In this document: positions 35,153-47,600 of the stretch, in pieces
Layout: every line of letters starts with the position of its first letter
How positions within the stretch are numbered: the stretch's first letter is position 1
NCBI RefSeq assembly: GCF_003369915.1
Contig: NC_046677.1
Location: 28,476,913 to 28,540,912, forward strand
From: Drosophila miranda
Lineage: Eukaryota > Arthropoda > Insecta > Diptera > Drosophilidae
DNA: 64,000 nt
Reading direction: 5' to 3'
Translations under genes and position numbers: made by a program
Notes under the pieces: generated by a model
The model's database searches: none
What the model saw: the letters and a program-made list of their open reading frames with translations, nothing else
What the model was told of the DNA's origin: nothing

Positions 35153-36299
35153 TTTTTACAATTAGCTGCGGTCGCCTCCTTTGTTTGCCATCTTAATCTT
35201 GAGTAAATTAGTTCATTAAGAGGTTAATTCCCCATAACACCCACAAATTAGACCAAAGCAATGGGAACACACAAAGGAGGGAATGTGTCCATGTCCTGAG
35301 AATAAGCGCTCTTCTATTTCTTGGGTGAATGCATGTTTGGATGAGCGAATAGTTTGATTGTTTTATAGAGATTCCTTTGAGGAAATTGTAGGAACTAAAA
35401 ATCAATCTTAAGTTTGATAAGCTGCAAAGAGATATTCAGTCAAATGTATTTGTGGATCACAGCTACATCTCAAAGAAATGCTAGCTCAATGGGAAGAAAG
35501 TTATCAATGCTTGACATCAGTGCATTTTTATACTGTAGGAATATCTGTAGATGAAAAGTCGCCTCCATCTATCCCTATCTACATAATTTTCAGATTATAT
35601 TCTAGTCTACTGTTATATTTATCCATGAGGTTAAATCCGTGTAAAACCTGCTAAAATCTTCCCTCAAGTTTCATCCAGGAAAACATAACCCCTCCACAGC
35701 CATTCCCATTCCCCCAAGACTCCCTTTTTAAACTCTCATAAACCGCTTTTCCAAAGGTTTAACTCCTTCTGCCACTGACAACCCATCCCAGCACCCTTTT
35801 ACAATTTATTTATATCACACCTTCAACCCAATTATTATTATTTCCCACCATCTAGAGCCCGCATATGAGATGACCATGCCAATTATGGACCAAACCCCGT
35901 TGACCGACTAATCGCATCAACAGACAACAGAAATTTACATTTCGAACATGCATTTGACATTTTCCGGCACACTTTTCCTCCGTTTAAACTAAACTTTAAA
36001 CATGAAATTCGCACAAATCTTAAAAAATCGAATCCCTTACTGGTAAAGGAGAAATAATTTTTTAATGGACAGTAATAGGCTTAAGCAGGCATTAACATAT
36101 TGAGCAGATTGCTAATGCCCAAAATATGAGAGCCGAAATTATTTCCGGCGCGTGACCCACAAACCGATGTCATCTCCGGTATATCATCATCGGAAGTCCC
36201 AGGAAAATGGGAAATGTTTTAGATGAACTTTGCAAAGGGTTGCTGGGTTGGCTTTGGGTCACCCTTGGAAACTTTTTGGTTATTGTTTGATTTCGTTGT

Positions 36300-36332
36300 G
36301 GGTCTGGGTTAGGGTTTGGGTTCGGGCTCGGG
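36300..36332 (+). repeat. GGGNNN hexamer array, G-quadruplex-type
   Basis: Six GGG runs in perfect 6-base register, each followed by a 3-base spacer: TCT, TTA, TTT, TTC, CTC. This exceeds the four G3 runs with short loops needed for an intramolecular G-quadruplex. It includes GGGTTAGGGTTTGGG, resembling telomere repeats of other eukaryotes by chance or drift. Confidence 0.65.
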
Positions 36333-39300
36333 CTCTGATTCGGTCTTTGATTCAGTCCTCTTTTTTTCTGTGGGTGTTTGTTTGAAAAGTACTTGTTTAA
36401 TCGGTTTGTTTGTGACATTTCTATTGCCTCCCCCTCAAGGCTGGCTCTTTGTTTATTTAGTGGTAGGCCTGACACGCGTTTGACGCCCACACAGAAGGCC
36501 GAAAAACCACCCAGCCATGATGCAGAAAGAGTTTTTTCCCTGCACCACCACCACCGGCACAGAGAAACACCAGACACACCCACCCACCATCTCCACACCA
36601 TTCTAAGCCGAGTGGGTGTGTCTGTTTTGTGGGTTACACGACAACTCATCATCATCCTCAGACTCCTTCCCCCACCACGCTCAGCCTCCTCATCATTCTC
36701 AGAATCTGTTTATACCAGGTATTCCGAGATGTTGAAAGGTATATTGATTTTCTATAAATGTTTGTTACATTAGAGCCCATAATGGATATAGAATATTTAA
36801 AAGAATTAGATATTAGAGGATTTTTTGTGCACAGTTACGTAAAAATCTACAAAAACTTGTGGTATCTACAATGCTGAAGATACTATAATCTTACTTTGCG
36901 GGTACTTTCCTTTTATTTGTTAAAAGTGATCGCGATCGAAATGAAGAACGAATGGAATGTATTATGGAAACAATAAGATGAGGAGCATTCAAAGTGTGTA
37001 TAAGCAACATGTAATCGTTGATCTAATTTTGTTGTCTTTTTCGAATTCCCAAATTCATAAAAGGCTGTGGTGTCTACAATTTACAAATACCAATTCACCA
37101 AAATTCATTGCAATCGCATAAATATTACAACCAGAAACAAGTCCTTTATAGTATGGTATTGTGGTGAGCGAAATTCTCTTGAATAGTCATATATATTCAT
37201 CCTTTCAACGCATTATAAGCTTGTATTGGATCTTCTTAGCATCTTATAAATACAACCAAATAAGGGGTATCTTTTAGTCGAAATTATAAGGTAAATGTTT
37301 CGCTTGGTTTTCTGCTATGGATGGTGCAGGGTTGGGGAGGCCATCGCTTAAGTGCTGCCAAACAAAAAGAACACATTTACAGGATGGTTTTTATTTCTCC
37401 CCTTTGCCGGCTATAAGTCCTTGCCTCCCCTGTCCATCCTGTCTCTGAGGGGGAGAGGAGTGTGAATTGTAATTACAGTGGAAATCAGCTTTTGGCACTT
37501 GTTCGGCTTCCTTCTGGGCTTCCTTCAAGGGTGGGGGTGGGATGACTACTGTACATGTGTGGTATATCTGTGTGTGCGTGTGTGTGGTTGGTTCGTTGGT
37601 AGATTTCTTTGTCTGTTTCGAGGTCGTTTGAAGTGGTTGGGATATGTCCTCTCTCCCTTCCAGCCACAATGAATGAAAGATTTTCGCATGTGACGCGTGA
37701 TTTACTTTTTTTCCCTAATTGGCTTTCGATGCGTATGCTGGCATTTCCCTACCCCCAACCTACAGCACCACCCTCTCTTCTACTCTCCTCCCGTCTGTCA
37801 TAATTTCTTTCCGCATTTTGACAGCTTCGAAAAATTCCTGATTTGATGTCTGTTGGGGGCGTTACTCTTTATAAATATTCCTGGTAGGTGTCACCGGAAA
37901 TTGTGGCTTAGCTAAGGGAAATTAAATATCAGAGAGGGGGGGAATGGGGGTGGGTTGTGACATGGTTGGGGAATTATTTTTCGCCCACATTGGCAAAACA
38001 TATTTATTAGCGAAATTGAGTGTGAAGGCAAGTCATTTATCTGGAGGTGGAGATTTGGATTCTGGGGGGCTTAGCTCAGGCTCAGGATTTGGTTTGGGAG
38101 CATCATGTTAAGTGGATTGGATGGTATGGTATGTGAGGCCTATTAATAGGAAAAAATATTGTATTTAAAAAGATAATTATCTCGAGGGATGGGGTTGGAA
38201 AGCGATTTTTGAGTGATTAGAGGCAGAATAGGGTTAACCAAGAGAAATGGGAATGTTGGTTGGATTATGGATCACATATCATATTTGAACATATATCTCT
38301 ATTGAAACCCTTCAAAATAAATATTTCCTTCTCTTACTGGTTGGTACTTCAAATACAAGATATTGTATTTATTGCAAAAAAAGACTTAGAATATCTAATA
38401 GAGTTTAGAATTGGATGGAAATAACTTCGTATTCCTTTGAAGACTAATATCTTGATTACTGTGCAGTAAAACAGTGTCCAACTGATAGTAATCTATGTAT
38501 ATCTTATATTGATAATTACTACTCCACCACCGCTCTCTTAAGCCTGCCACGTAATGCTTGCACTTACAGCTGTAATTTTTGATCCAAAACTATTCCAAAA
38601 TCCTTTGCAATCTCTTATCGCCTATTCCAATCTCCCCTTGCCCATGGTGGTCTTTCCTAATCAATTTTGCATATGCCCACAAATATTTTACATAATTTCC
38701 AATCCCAACCCAAAGGATGCCCTCAAGCGCAAACCCGCAGCTGCAGCTGAAGGATCTCTGGTCAGTGGATCGTAGGTCAGCCGCAGAAATTAACCACAAT
38801 TAGGAAATTACGTTTTATCAGATCATTGATCAATATTGAACAAGAAAAAACACTTTGCCAGCTGAAAATGTTCTGCAAAAAACCTATTGATTTGTGCAGA
38901 GTGGAAACGCTCAAGGGATTTTGGCAGTAATTTGTGCTAATTTGGGTCCATTCGATGTCCGGACTATGGACACAGACCCCTGAAAGAGAGAGAACACAAC
39001 AATAGGGATACCGCCGAGCGGTAGCAAAGGATTTATGTTTGCCGCTGTCTAATAACCCATCAAAATATAGTCGAAACATGTCAAAATACTGTCAATACGT
39101 TTCCCAAATCTCTCTCCCTCTCCATCTCTCTGCACTTGTGCACAATTTTTCTCTGGAGAGGGACACGGAATGGGAAAGGTTTCCCTAGCTTTGAAAAGGG
39201 CCGACAATTCCGTTCGGCTACCTAAGCCCCATAGATCTTTCTACCATTATATGTACGTACCCCTCGGTATGTGTGGGTGCCCCTATTGTGCCCATCGCGA

Positions 39301-42300
39301 ATGGCTCTGGGCCAGGCCTAGAGAACCTCTGCTCGGATTAGGCCTGTAATTTGGGCTGCTTAGTCGTTTAATTGTGCTTAAATGTATGCATAGCTTATAA
39401 AATATTTGCCTTAAATATTTTGGTTAAATCAGGAAAGGGTACACCAAAACACTATTCGTTATCCCTGTCCTAAGGAAAGGATATGCACAGAGACCACAAT
39501 AATTGTGGGAATCAGTGGATGGATGTTCGGTTAAGGAATGCAGCCTGGGGTCAAAGTGTTAAAAGATGAACTCTTTGAGAATGGAATGAAGAGGTATTTT
39601 TACTGTTTGAATTAGGATATGAAAATATGTTTTGAAAGTGGAAAACTGCACAAAATTTTTTTGCTGAATTTTCAAATAATATCTCATGCCTATTCCATCC
39701 AGTTTTTATGCAAGAAAATCATTTCCATAGATGAATATTAATATGCCGCAAATCCACATGAATTCCTTTTGGCAACCTATTTTTTCATCAGCATGTGTCA
39801 CCGCCAACACATCACAGAAATGACTCAAAAGAAAGCCAATAATAAGTACTTATGGGAAATTGCCCTTAAAGTGTCGCCGGACACGACACCACCCAAGCGG
39901 AGACCCAGAAGCAACCGGACATGACCGGAAATAAGAAAAAGCCAATAAATCAGCCAAAGAGGAAGTCAAGCAAACAACCAATGAGGACAGAAAACACACA
40001 CAAAAAAAAGCACACAACGAATGGGAAAATCGAGCTGAAGGGAAAACAAAGTAAGCCCAACTCTCCCACTCCACCACCCCCTCGCACACCCATTCCACCC
40101 ACTGTTCTACCGGAAGATGAGCTAATAGAGACGCGTGTCCGCGTGGCGGCGTTCAATTTGTTGCAATTATAATTGTATTGGCCCGCTTGCGGGTCCCTGG
40201 GTCGCGTGTCCAGCACCAAAGAGATGTCAAAATGTTGCATAACCCGCTTAACCGCACTGGCATTGTGGCACTGTGTGGCAGAGTGGGAGGCGCAGAGGGA
40301 GTGGCACTACTTCCAGCCAAAAACGTTGACACGCGTTGAAAATTTAACATTTTCTCGGGACTCGGACAACCGTTTGACTTGGACCCAGCCGCGCGGTCTA
40401 GTTTGAGTTCCTTGTTTTTTATATTTTTTGGTTCTGGCAGGTCCTGTCGCCCAGGCGCTCAACCCTTGTACGGCGCTTGTTCCGGGGAAGTGTCGCCCTC
40501 TGCGTTATGTTGTTGCTTTTTTTTATGACAGGAAGCGACGCGACGGCACACGGCACCGCTTTTCCACCGAACAACATTTCATATCCTTATGCTAATCATT
40601 CGGGAAGTGTTTTATTTGCTATTATGAATCCTGTTGCTACAGCGTGGGAGAATATCGTACCGTGTTCCTGTTTTGACATGATAGTTAAATATTTTGTTAG
40701 GGCTTGTCGTGCCAGAGAGAGAGAGACGCAGGGGTAGAAGTGGCAAGCGGCTTCCAAAAGGGGTTTAAGGTGTAACAAGGTAATTAGCTTAAACGGAAAA
40801 TGGCATGGGACTTGAATGGTTATGACAGTTAAATTGATGGGAATATGTTTTTCAATGGATTTGGACATTATGTTGAATGCATTAAGGGATTATAATTTTT
40901 TAAGAGAACTGTAGGACTGATTTATACGAGTATGCATAGAAGACTCCTTTGCAAAAATATATTCTTTGCCTAAATGGCCTGCTTCAACTCAATAGATCAC
41001 AATATATACCTAATATAGAACTTACCTTTCATAGGTACAAGCAAAGCTAGCAAGATGTCACGGGTTCGCTGTATATAACTATTGAAACGTATGGGCATTA
41101 TTCATCTTACTGTTTACATATATTGTCTTTGGTAAAAGGCTCTTGGGAAACGATCAAAATCATATTAGTGAACTGCCTTCACTCGTTTCTTAAATAATTC
41201 TCCCATTTCACCTGGATTTATAAAATCAGAAGCATTCCTTTTGAATATTGAATGTTATCCTCTTATTTTAAATGCTTTTCGTAACACCCGACAGCTGTCT
41301 AAAGGCAAAAAATTACTTCTACCATCAGATGTGTTGTGTAAAATGAGTAAATGTTGACAAAATCTTGACTACCTTGCACAATTATTATTCAAGAAGCATA
41401 TAATTATGGTTTTTAGCATTAAATTCCCCTTCTGTTGCCTTCTGTTTTCTTTTTATGAAAAATCAACGCAATCTTAGGAGGAGAACCCGCTAGAGTCACT
41501 CGAGAAGCGTCACCTTGAAGGATGGAATAGGAATCTTCCCTAGAGCCCACAGGGGCGAGCACACAACGACATCCTGTCGCCTACTCGCATTACAGCAAGC
41601 TGCTGGCACGAGCCAAATTATAATGCCAAAAATCTCGTCATCGTCATCTTCGTCATCATCGTCCTGCGACTACTCGTAGTAGTCTTGGAGTTTCGTTTCG
41701 TTGGAGAGCATGAAAGAAAAGCGCACAGAACCAGCAATTAATGAGCAGTTGTTTAGTTAGCAAAGCACTCAAAGGACAATGCCAGGAGCTGGGCTGCGAC
41801 TGCGACGGCGACGGCGACTGACAGCCTACACAAAAGGACATGCCAGAATAGGGAGCACAGGAGGAAAAAACAGAAATCAGAGAGAGAGAACATATGCATT
41901 TAATTCAAGAATTGAAAGCATAAAATTTCGCTTTCATTCGCAGGACTTCTTTGCACAGTTCGAATATAATTAACCGGAAGCGCGGCACACGCGCCAGGAC
42001 GCGAACAGGATGAGAGTAGAAGCCGCACGCCGACGCTCCCCGAAGACGCTCTAAAGGCGAGAGGACATTCCAGCGATCCACAGCAGGATCGGATCGCGTG
42101 TCAACAACCGTAGAAAGAAAAAGCATTTCCGCCGAAAGCGAAATCAAATGTCAGGCCAGGACGATGGATGGTGAACGCCCCAAAAAAAGAGGCAACCGGT
42201 TTTCGCCAGGATAATCATGGAAGATGATGATCGGAACGGAACGGTATGAAACGACGTTAATGATAATGATAATGATGTTGATCGTTGAGTAAGGGCAAAC

Positions 42301-44568
42301 AAGTCGCTCGATTATCCTTTTCTGCCCACTTCAAGGAGCGAGACAAGACCGCTGTCGACAGCTGCCACCAGAGAGAAAAAGAAAATCTCAGTGGCACAGC
42401 CGCAGCATAAATACAATTGTTCGCAGAGCTGCGCACATTGCTTCCTGTCTTCGAGGCACCGGAAGGATCAGCGCCGTCTCTATCTGAGGGTTGCTCGGGG
42501 GCACAGGCACAGTCACAGGCACAGCTCCTAGCAGCACACTTCTTCCCCCTCAGAGTAGGCGGATACCTTGGTGTGTGTCGCATATGTAGCAATTAACATG
42601 CCCCGCTCTTGTCATCCGAACATGTGCAAATAACTTCACGATAGAAACCCGTATGTCCTTGTCCTTGTCCTTGGCGGGATAGCGCGTGCCGTGTGGTTCT
42701 AGGAGGCGTCATCTATGGGGCGTGTAGCGCCTGCTGCATGCAGCAGCATAATATGTATGCTCGCCCGAACGTCATCCGATCTGCTTTTGAGGGTTTTTGT
42801 GATTGAGCTAAGATTGAGAGGCAGCAGCTGCCTCTCTCTATTTAATGAACTTCTTATAGTAAGGCAATTGAAGGTACAGTAATCAAGGACAAGGTGCGAT
42901 CTTTGAGAGTGTTTAAGGACAACGGAAAAACATTAGATTTTTCTTCAAAGAGGAACTGTACCACCTTTAAGAATATTTTGCAAACAGCTGGAACTCTGCA
43001 GGGTTTTCAATGATCCTTTGTGATTTTGTAACAAAGTTGTTATGAAGAGAAATTATGAGGAAAGTTCAGGATGGGGGGGGGTGAAAATCGATTAGATCTT
43101 TGGGCAATTTACTAACGTTTCATTGCGAATCGTTAGGTCTTCTTCTATGTCTCTAGAAAAGTTCCTAAAATTTGTTCCCTAAGTACGACCTCTAATATTC
43201 CATTTTCTGTTAGCTGTTGTTTCACACCTTTTTCAAAAACGACCTCAAATATACAATTTTAGAGAGTCTTTAAGCCAACTTTCAATTCTAGAACTGTGTC
43301 ATTCTTCCCGCCAAATGGAACCATCTCCTGCTGGGTGTCCTTTCGCGTTTGCCCCCCATAAAAAACTGCACACATTCCTATTACGAGAAGTCCAGGCTAA
43401 TTGACCAAACGGCCACTTCAGTGCTCAATGAGCGCAACAATGGAATCAGCCACTCCTCCCGACTCCAAGGACTCCCCCACAGAGCCAAAGTCCATGGCAA
43501 CATGAGCAATAAAATTTAATATCCGCCTCGAGTGCAAGCAGAAAATGTTTTGCATAATCTGCCCTCAGGGCACACAGTACACCGGACACGTACACGTATA
43601 TAGCCAGAAATAAAACCGTCGGAAGGTGTAGATAAATCACGTAGCAGGACAATGGAAAACAAGTGAGAAAACTCCCCCAGAGTAAAAAAAAGGGGACACT
43701 TTCAATGAAGTCGAAAACGAAAGCGCGGAAAGATAAGCAAGAGATATAAAACTGTGGACTTCAAATGGGTAAATTTTCACATTTCGACGATTACTCTATT
43801 TAAGGAATTTCATGGATAGGGGTAGGAGTAGGGCTTGAGAGGGTGGCAGGTCCAGTGTCTGGTTCAATTTGATTAATTTGTTAACAAACTGAAAGTAGCA
43901 ACAGCCAAGCGAATGCTTTGAGTAATTGCCGAGAGTCACGATAGAGAATAAACCCTCCAGGACACAACCCCTACTCAAACCTCTCACCCCTATATTAGCT
44001 AAAAGCGCATGAAGATCTCAGCGGGTTGATAAGAAAGCGTACCAAAGACCGTACCCGAGCTGAACCGAACCGAACTGAACTGAGAAAAGAAACCAAATGA
44101 AAGGCACCATTTGAGCACTTGAATGCCCGTTCCAACAGAGCTGCACGTTTTAGGGGGAGAGTTCCTTAAGAGTTCCTTAGCATAATCTCAATCGGGGGAT
44201 CTATTGATTACCAAAAAGACATTAAGCAGACGACAACAAGTTCCAGCCAGCGGCAATTTATGCAGATACTTTTGTATGTAAAACTGAATATTCGCATTGT
44301 TCTATAAATAATTGACACGCACCACAGACATCTGTGGAATAGAATCAAAGCAAACGAAACCCGCACAACATTTTGTATTTAAATAGGTGTTTCATAGAAA
44401 GCCTCGATAGATGTTTGCTGCTCTCATAAGTTCGTGTATATTTACTAAATGATTCTCTATTGTTTCCTAGACTTCTGTTTGATATTTGCTTATTTCGGAT
44501 CCTAGCATTTTGGTTTTTCGGATTCCGTTGATGTTTTTCCTGCGTAAAATGCCGCCCGTTGTCTGTTA

Positions 44569-44641
44569 GACCCTTTGGCGCAGCGGATAGCGCGTTGGAC
44601 TTCTAATCCAAAGGTCGCGGGTTCGATCCCCGCAAGGGTTG
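44569..44641 (+). tRNA. tRNA-Arg (anticodon TCT)
   Basis: A 73-base cloverleaf. The acceptor GACCCTT pairs with AAGGGTT (one G-U pair), with discriminator G. The D arm is GCGCAGCGGATAGCGC, the anticodon stem is TTGGA/TCCAA around CTTCTAA with anticodon TCT, and the T arm is GCGGGTTCGATCCCCGC. There is no intron. TTTT at 44656-44659 is a likely Pol III stop. It stands alone, with no other tRNA within the desert. Confidence 0.96.
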
Positions 44642-44655
44642 CAACTAAAATCACA

Positions 44656-44659
44656 TTTT
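44656..44659 (+). terminator. Pol III terminator of the tRNA-Arg
   Basis: The first run of four T after the tRNA, 15 bases past its 3' end; further T4 runs follow within about 30 bases as back-ups. Confidence 0.6.
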
Positions 44660-47600
44660 ATATTCTAATTTTATTTTGCTTTGTTTTGCTTTGCTGTTTT
44701 ATATACTTCTGCACTTAAGGATCTTCTTGTTCACGACTATAAGAGTTCGGAATGAAACACAGTTGAAGTGGAAGATCAGATGGATTTTATAGATGGATAT
44801 ACATAGGTGCGGGCTTGGTGTAGAGAATGTGAAAGCACGTGTTCCGATGATGGTCATATATATATTTGTAATCAATAATGCAGTCTATGTAGTCTATGCA
44901 TCGGATCAGAAGTGGTTGCGCTATTTGATCCAAGCCAACCCTTTTCCATGTGCTTCGCCTTGCACACGACATGAATTTTTTTGTTGGATTCTAAGGTATT
45001 CTCAGGCATTCCATACACTGCATTGGATTATAGATCTCTTGTTTTTTGATTATTTGAAAAAAAAAATTTAATTATAAAAGTTGAAAACCAACCTTGAGTT
45101 TCTTGGAACTTTAAGAACATCATCACTGAGAGATGTTTATATTTTATCAAATGCTTTACAAATGTTACAAATGTTTTGGTGTGATATTAAATTGGTATAG
45201 GGGCAGGGAAATCCCTGATCTCACCACCCACTTTCAACCTCATTAGTCAGAGCAAACATCTCTTATTCTCTCTCTCACTCACTTTGTGTGTTGTGTTTAT
45301 CAAAAACCTCAACGGGGGAATTTGTGTTTTTGGAAAAAGTGTAATTTTCAATTAAAAATAAACTGACAAACGGCAAACAAATTGGCGCCCTCTTCAAAAC
45401 TATTTGCACAGGGCAAACACCATCATAAGTATCTACAAGATACATTAAGCAAACTAGAGAAAAACGCTAGAGAGTAGAGTGAGAGTGGAGTGGAGTGAAG
45501 TGGATGGAGAAATCTCGACTGCCGCAAGCCCAAACGCAAATAAAGCGCACATTTTTGAATCGCGCAGTTCAAGCGTAAATTGCAACAGCTGTCAAGTACG
45601 AGTACGCGTGTATCTGGTAGATACATTTCGCAGCGCAGTGGCAAACTAGCTGATAAACAGCCTATTAAAACTGTTTACACGGCCAATGCAAATATTGACA
45701 GAATGATGCAGGGCCTCTACCTCTGCCTCTCTCTCTTCTACGAATGTATGTACATACATATGTATATATGTATTTTTATAGAGGGTTGATTTATCCATGA
45801 GATACATGTACACGTACATAGGTAACCTTTCCTATTATAGAAACGCGGCAATTTGTTGTCGCTTGTCAAATGATCAGCGCCGCACACGCAAATCATCCAC
45901 AAACAAAGACACACACACACCCATAGATACACATGCAAATACACATCTAAATCAAATGCAATTCCGCCATTTTCGTTCCACTGGTACGCCTTCAAATGTG
46001 CAATCATTCGAGTCAGACGAGACCCCGACACAGACCCCTAACCGAAAACGATGTTCTTCTTGGCGCGCATTTTATGTATAAATTCCCCATTTACTGGGAG
46101 GTAATTTGCCGACAGTCTGGGTTCCAGCCCCCGTCTATCTCTGGCTGGCATTGTGCACTATAATTTACTTTTCATCGACCTCTGCTGCGGCCTGTCTGAC
46201 TGGCTGACTTTTGCATGTTGCTAATCTCTTTTTAAATGATTTTCATGAAGGGTTTCGCTTAAGGCCTGCTGCCATGGAACTCAGATTGTGCAGAAGTGGA
46301 GCATTTTGTGCTGAAAGCTCTTTTCCAGGTCAGCACAAAAGAAAGTGGAAAATTGGATTGGAATAATCTTGAACTAATAAATTGAGTCCGAGATCTTTCT
46401 GTTAATCAAGGAAGGGTCTTTTGGAGATATAAAAGACACACTCAAACAGAAATCTTGATGGATATAGTGAATCTACAGTTGTATCTTTCTTGGTTCTTGG
46501 TTCCTTCTAATTTTATCAGTTTTTATTCATTCTGTATTTTAGTCCCACTTTATGAATATTATAGAAGTCTCTTGCTGTTTAACATACGAGTATGTGAATA
46601 ACTGATCCTGGTACATAGTATCTGGCTTGCAAGAGCCTGAAGATCTAGTCCACTCCTTTAGATCCTTTCATTAGTAGATACTTTCCATTGCTCTCTAGTC
46701 CACACTTTGTCCATTTTCGAGAGAACTCTTTTCTATCTCTGATCAATAGAACGCATCTTTTCAGCATCCCTGTAATATCTATCTCTTGTTCATCTCTAGT
46801 TCAACCCGTGTGCACCTTTTATTCAATCATTTTTAGAACTCTCCTCTATCTCTGATCAATCTATGGTTCAACCCTATTCAGATCTCATTTGTAAGCCCCT
46901 CTACAGTACCATTTGCACTACGAACAACAGACTGAGAACACATATTCCATGCGAGCATTAACCAATTGAGAAACAAGTTCAACGCAGCTCAAAAAAACAA
47001 GTACATATTCCCATTCTGCACACTGAGATCTACTACGCAAGAACCTAACCCCCTAAGGAGTCGCATCCCATACTACCCCATTTATGTAACCCTTTTCTTT
47101 TGCACTATCGATTGTGAGTAAAAATGTGACCCACTGTGCACAGTCGAGCAAGTTCCACACTTTTTTCTCGGCTCGAAACTAACAATTTTCGCCACAGGAA
47201 AAAGTGGAATCCAAAGCGAGAGAAAAACCCCTAACGAGGCCCAAAGTTATTTTTAGAGCTGTACAGAGAGAAGAAAAAAAAGTGGCAAATAATGCAAATA
47301 TCTAAGCATGCAAGTGGCTCGGGGGAACGCCTCGACAAACTTTGACTTCAGTGCGATATAAAGCATGCGCCATGTGGTACATCCAAAAAAGAGAGAACAC
47401 AAAAAAAAGAACAAAGAACAGACCCGAACAGAATGAAAGCAGCTGCAAAAGGAGCGCAGACAAAAGCGCACAAGGATAGAACTACGATGATGATGGAGTA
47501 ACTGCAATTAGGCATAATAAACAAAAAGTTACAGGAATCGAAACAGAGAGGGTGAGAGAGAGAGAGTGAGTGAGTCCTACATAAACTACATAAACGCAGA

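Larger units (their letters stand above)
31756..44568. other. Gene-poor region upstream of erm
   Basis: About 12.8 kb with no supported gene. It holds pyrimidine-rich sequence with repeated CTGCTACTCC-like words (about 32075-32660), CTGCT-rich tracts at 34630-34830, a CT run at 35133-35152 and a GGGNNN array at 36300-36332. Frames on both strands are short and compositionally biased. I infer a cis-regulatory domain for erm. Confidence 0.45.

Noticed and set aside
36300..36332. Interstitial telomere
   Set aside because: Only one TTAGGG-like unit is exact; the other spacers differ and Drosophila does not use such telomere repeats.
40477..40737. Signal-peptide-like plus-strand frame
   Set aside because: It opens at a TTG codon, the first ATG falls inside the hydrophobic stretch, and the rest has no coding signature or splice context.
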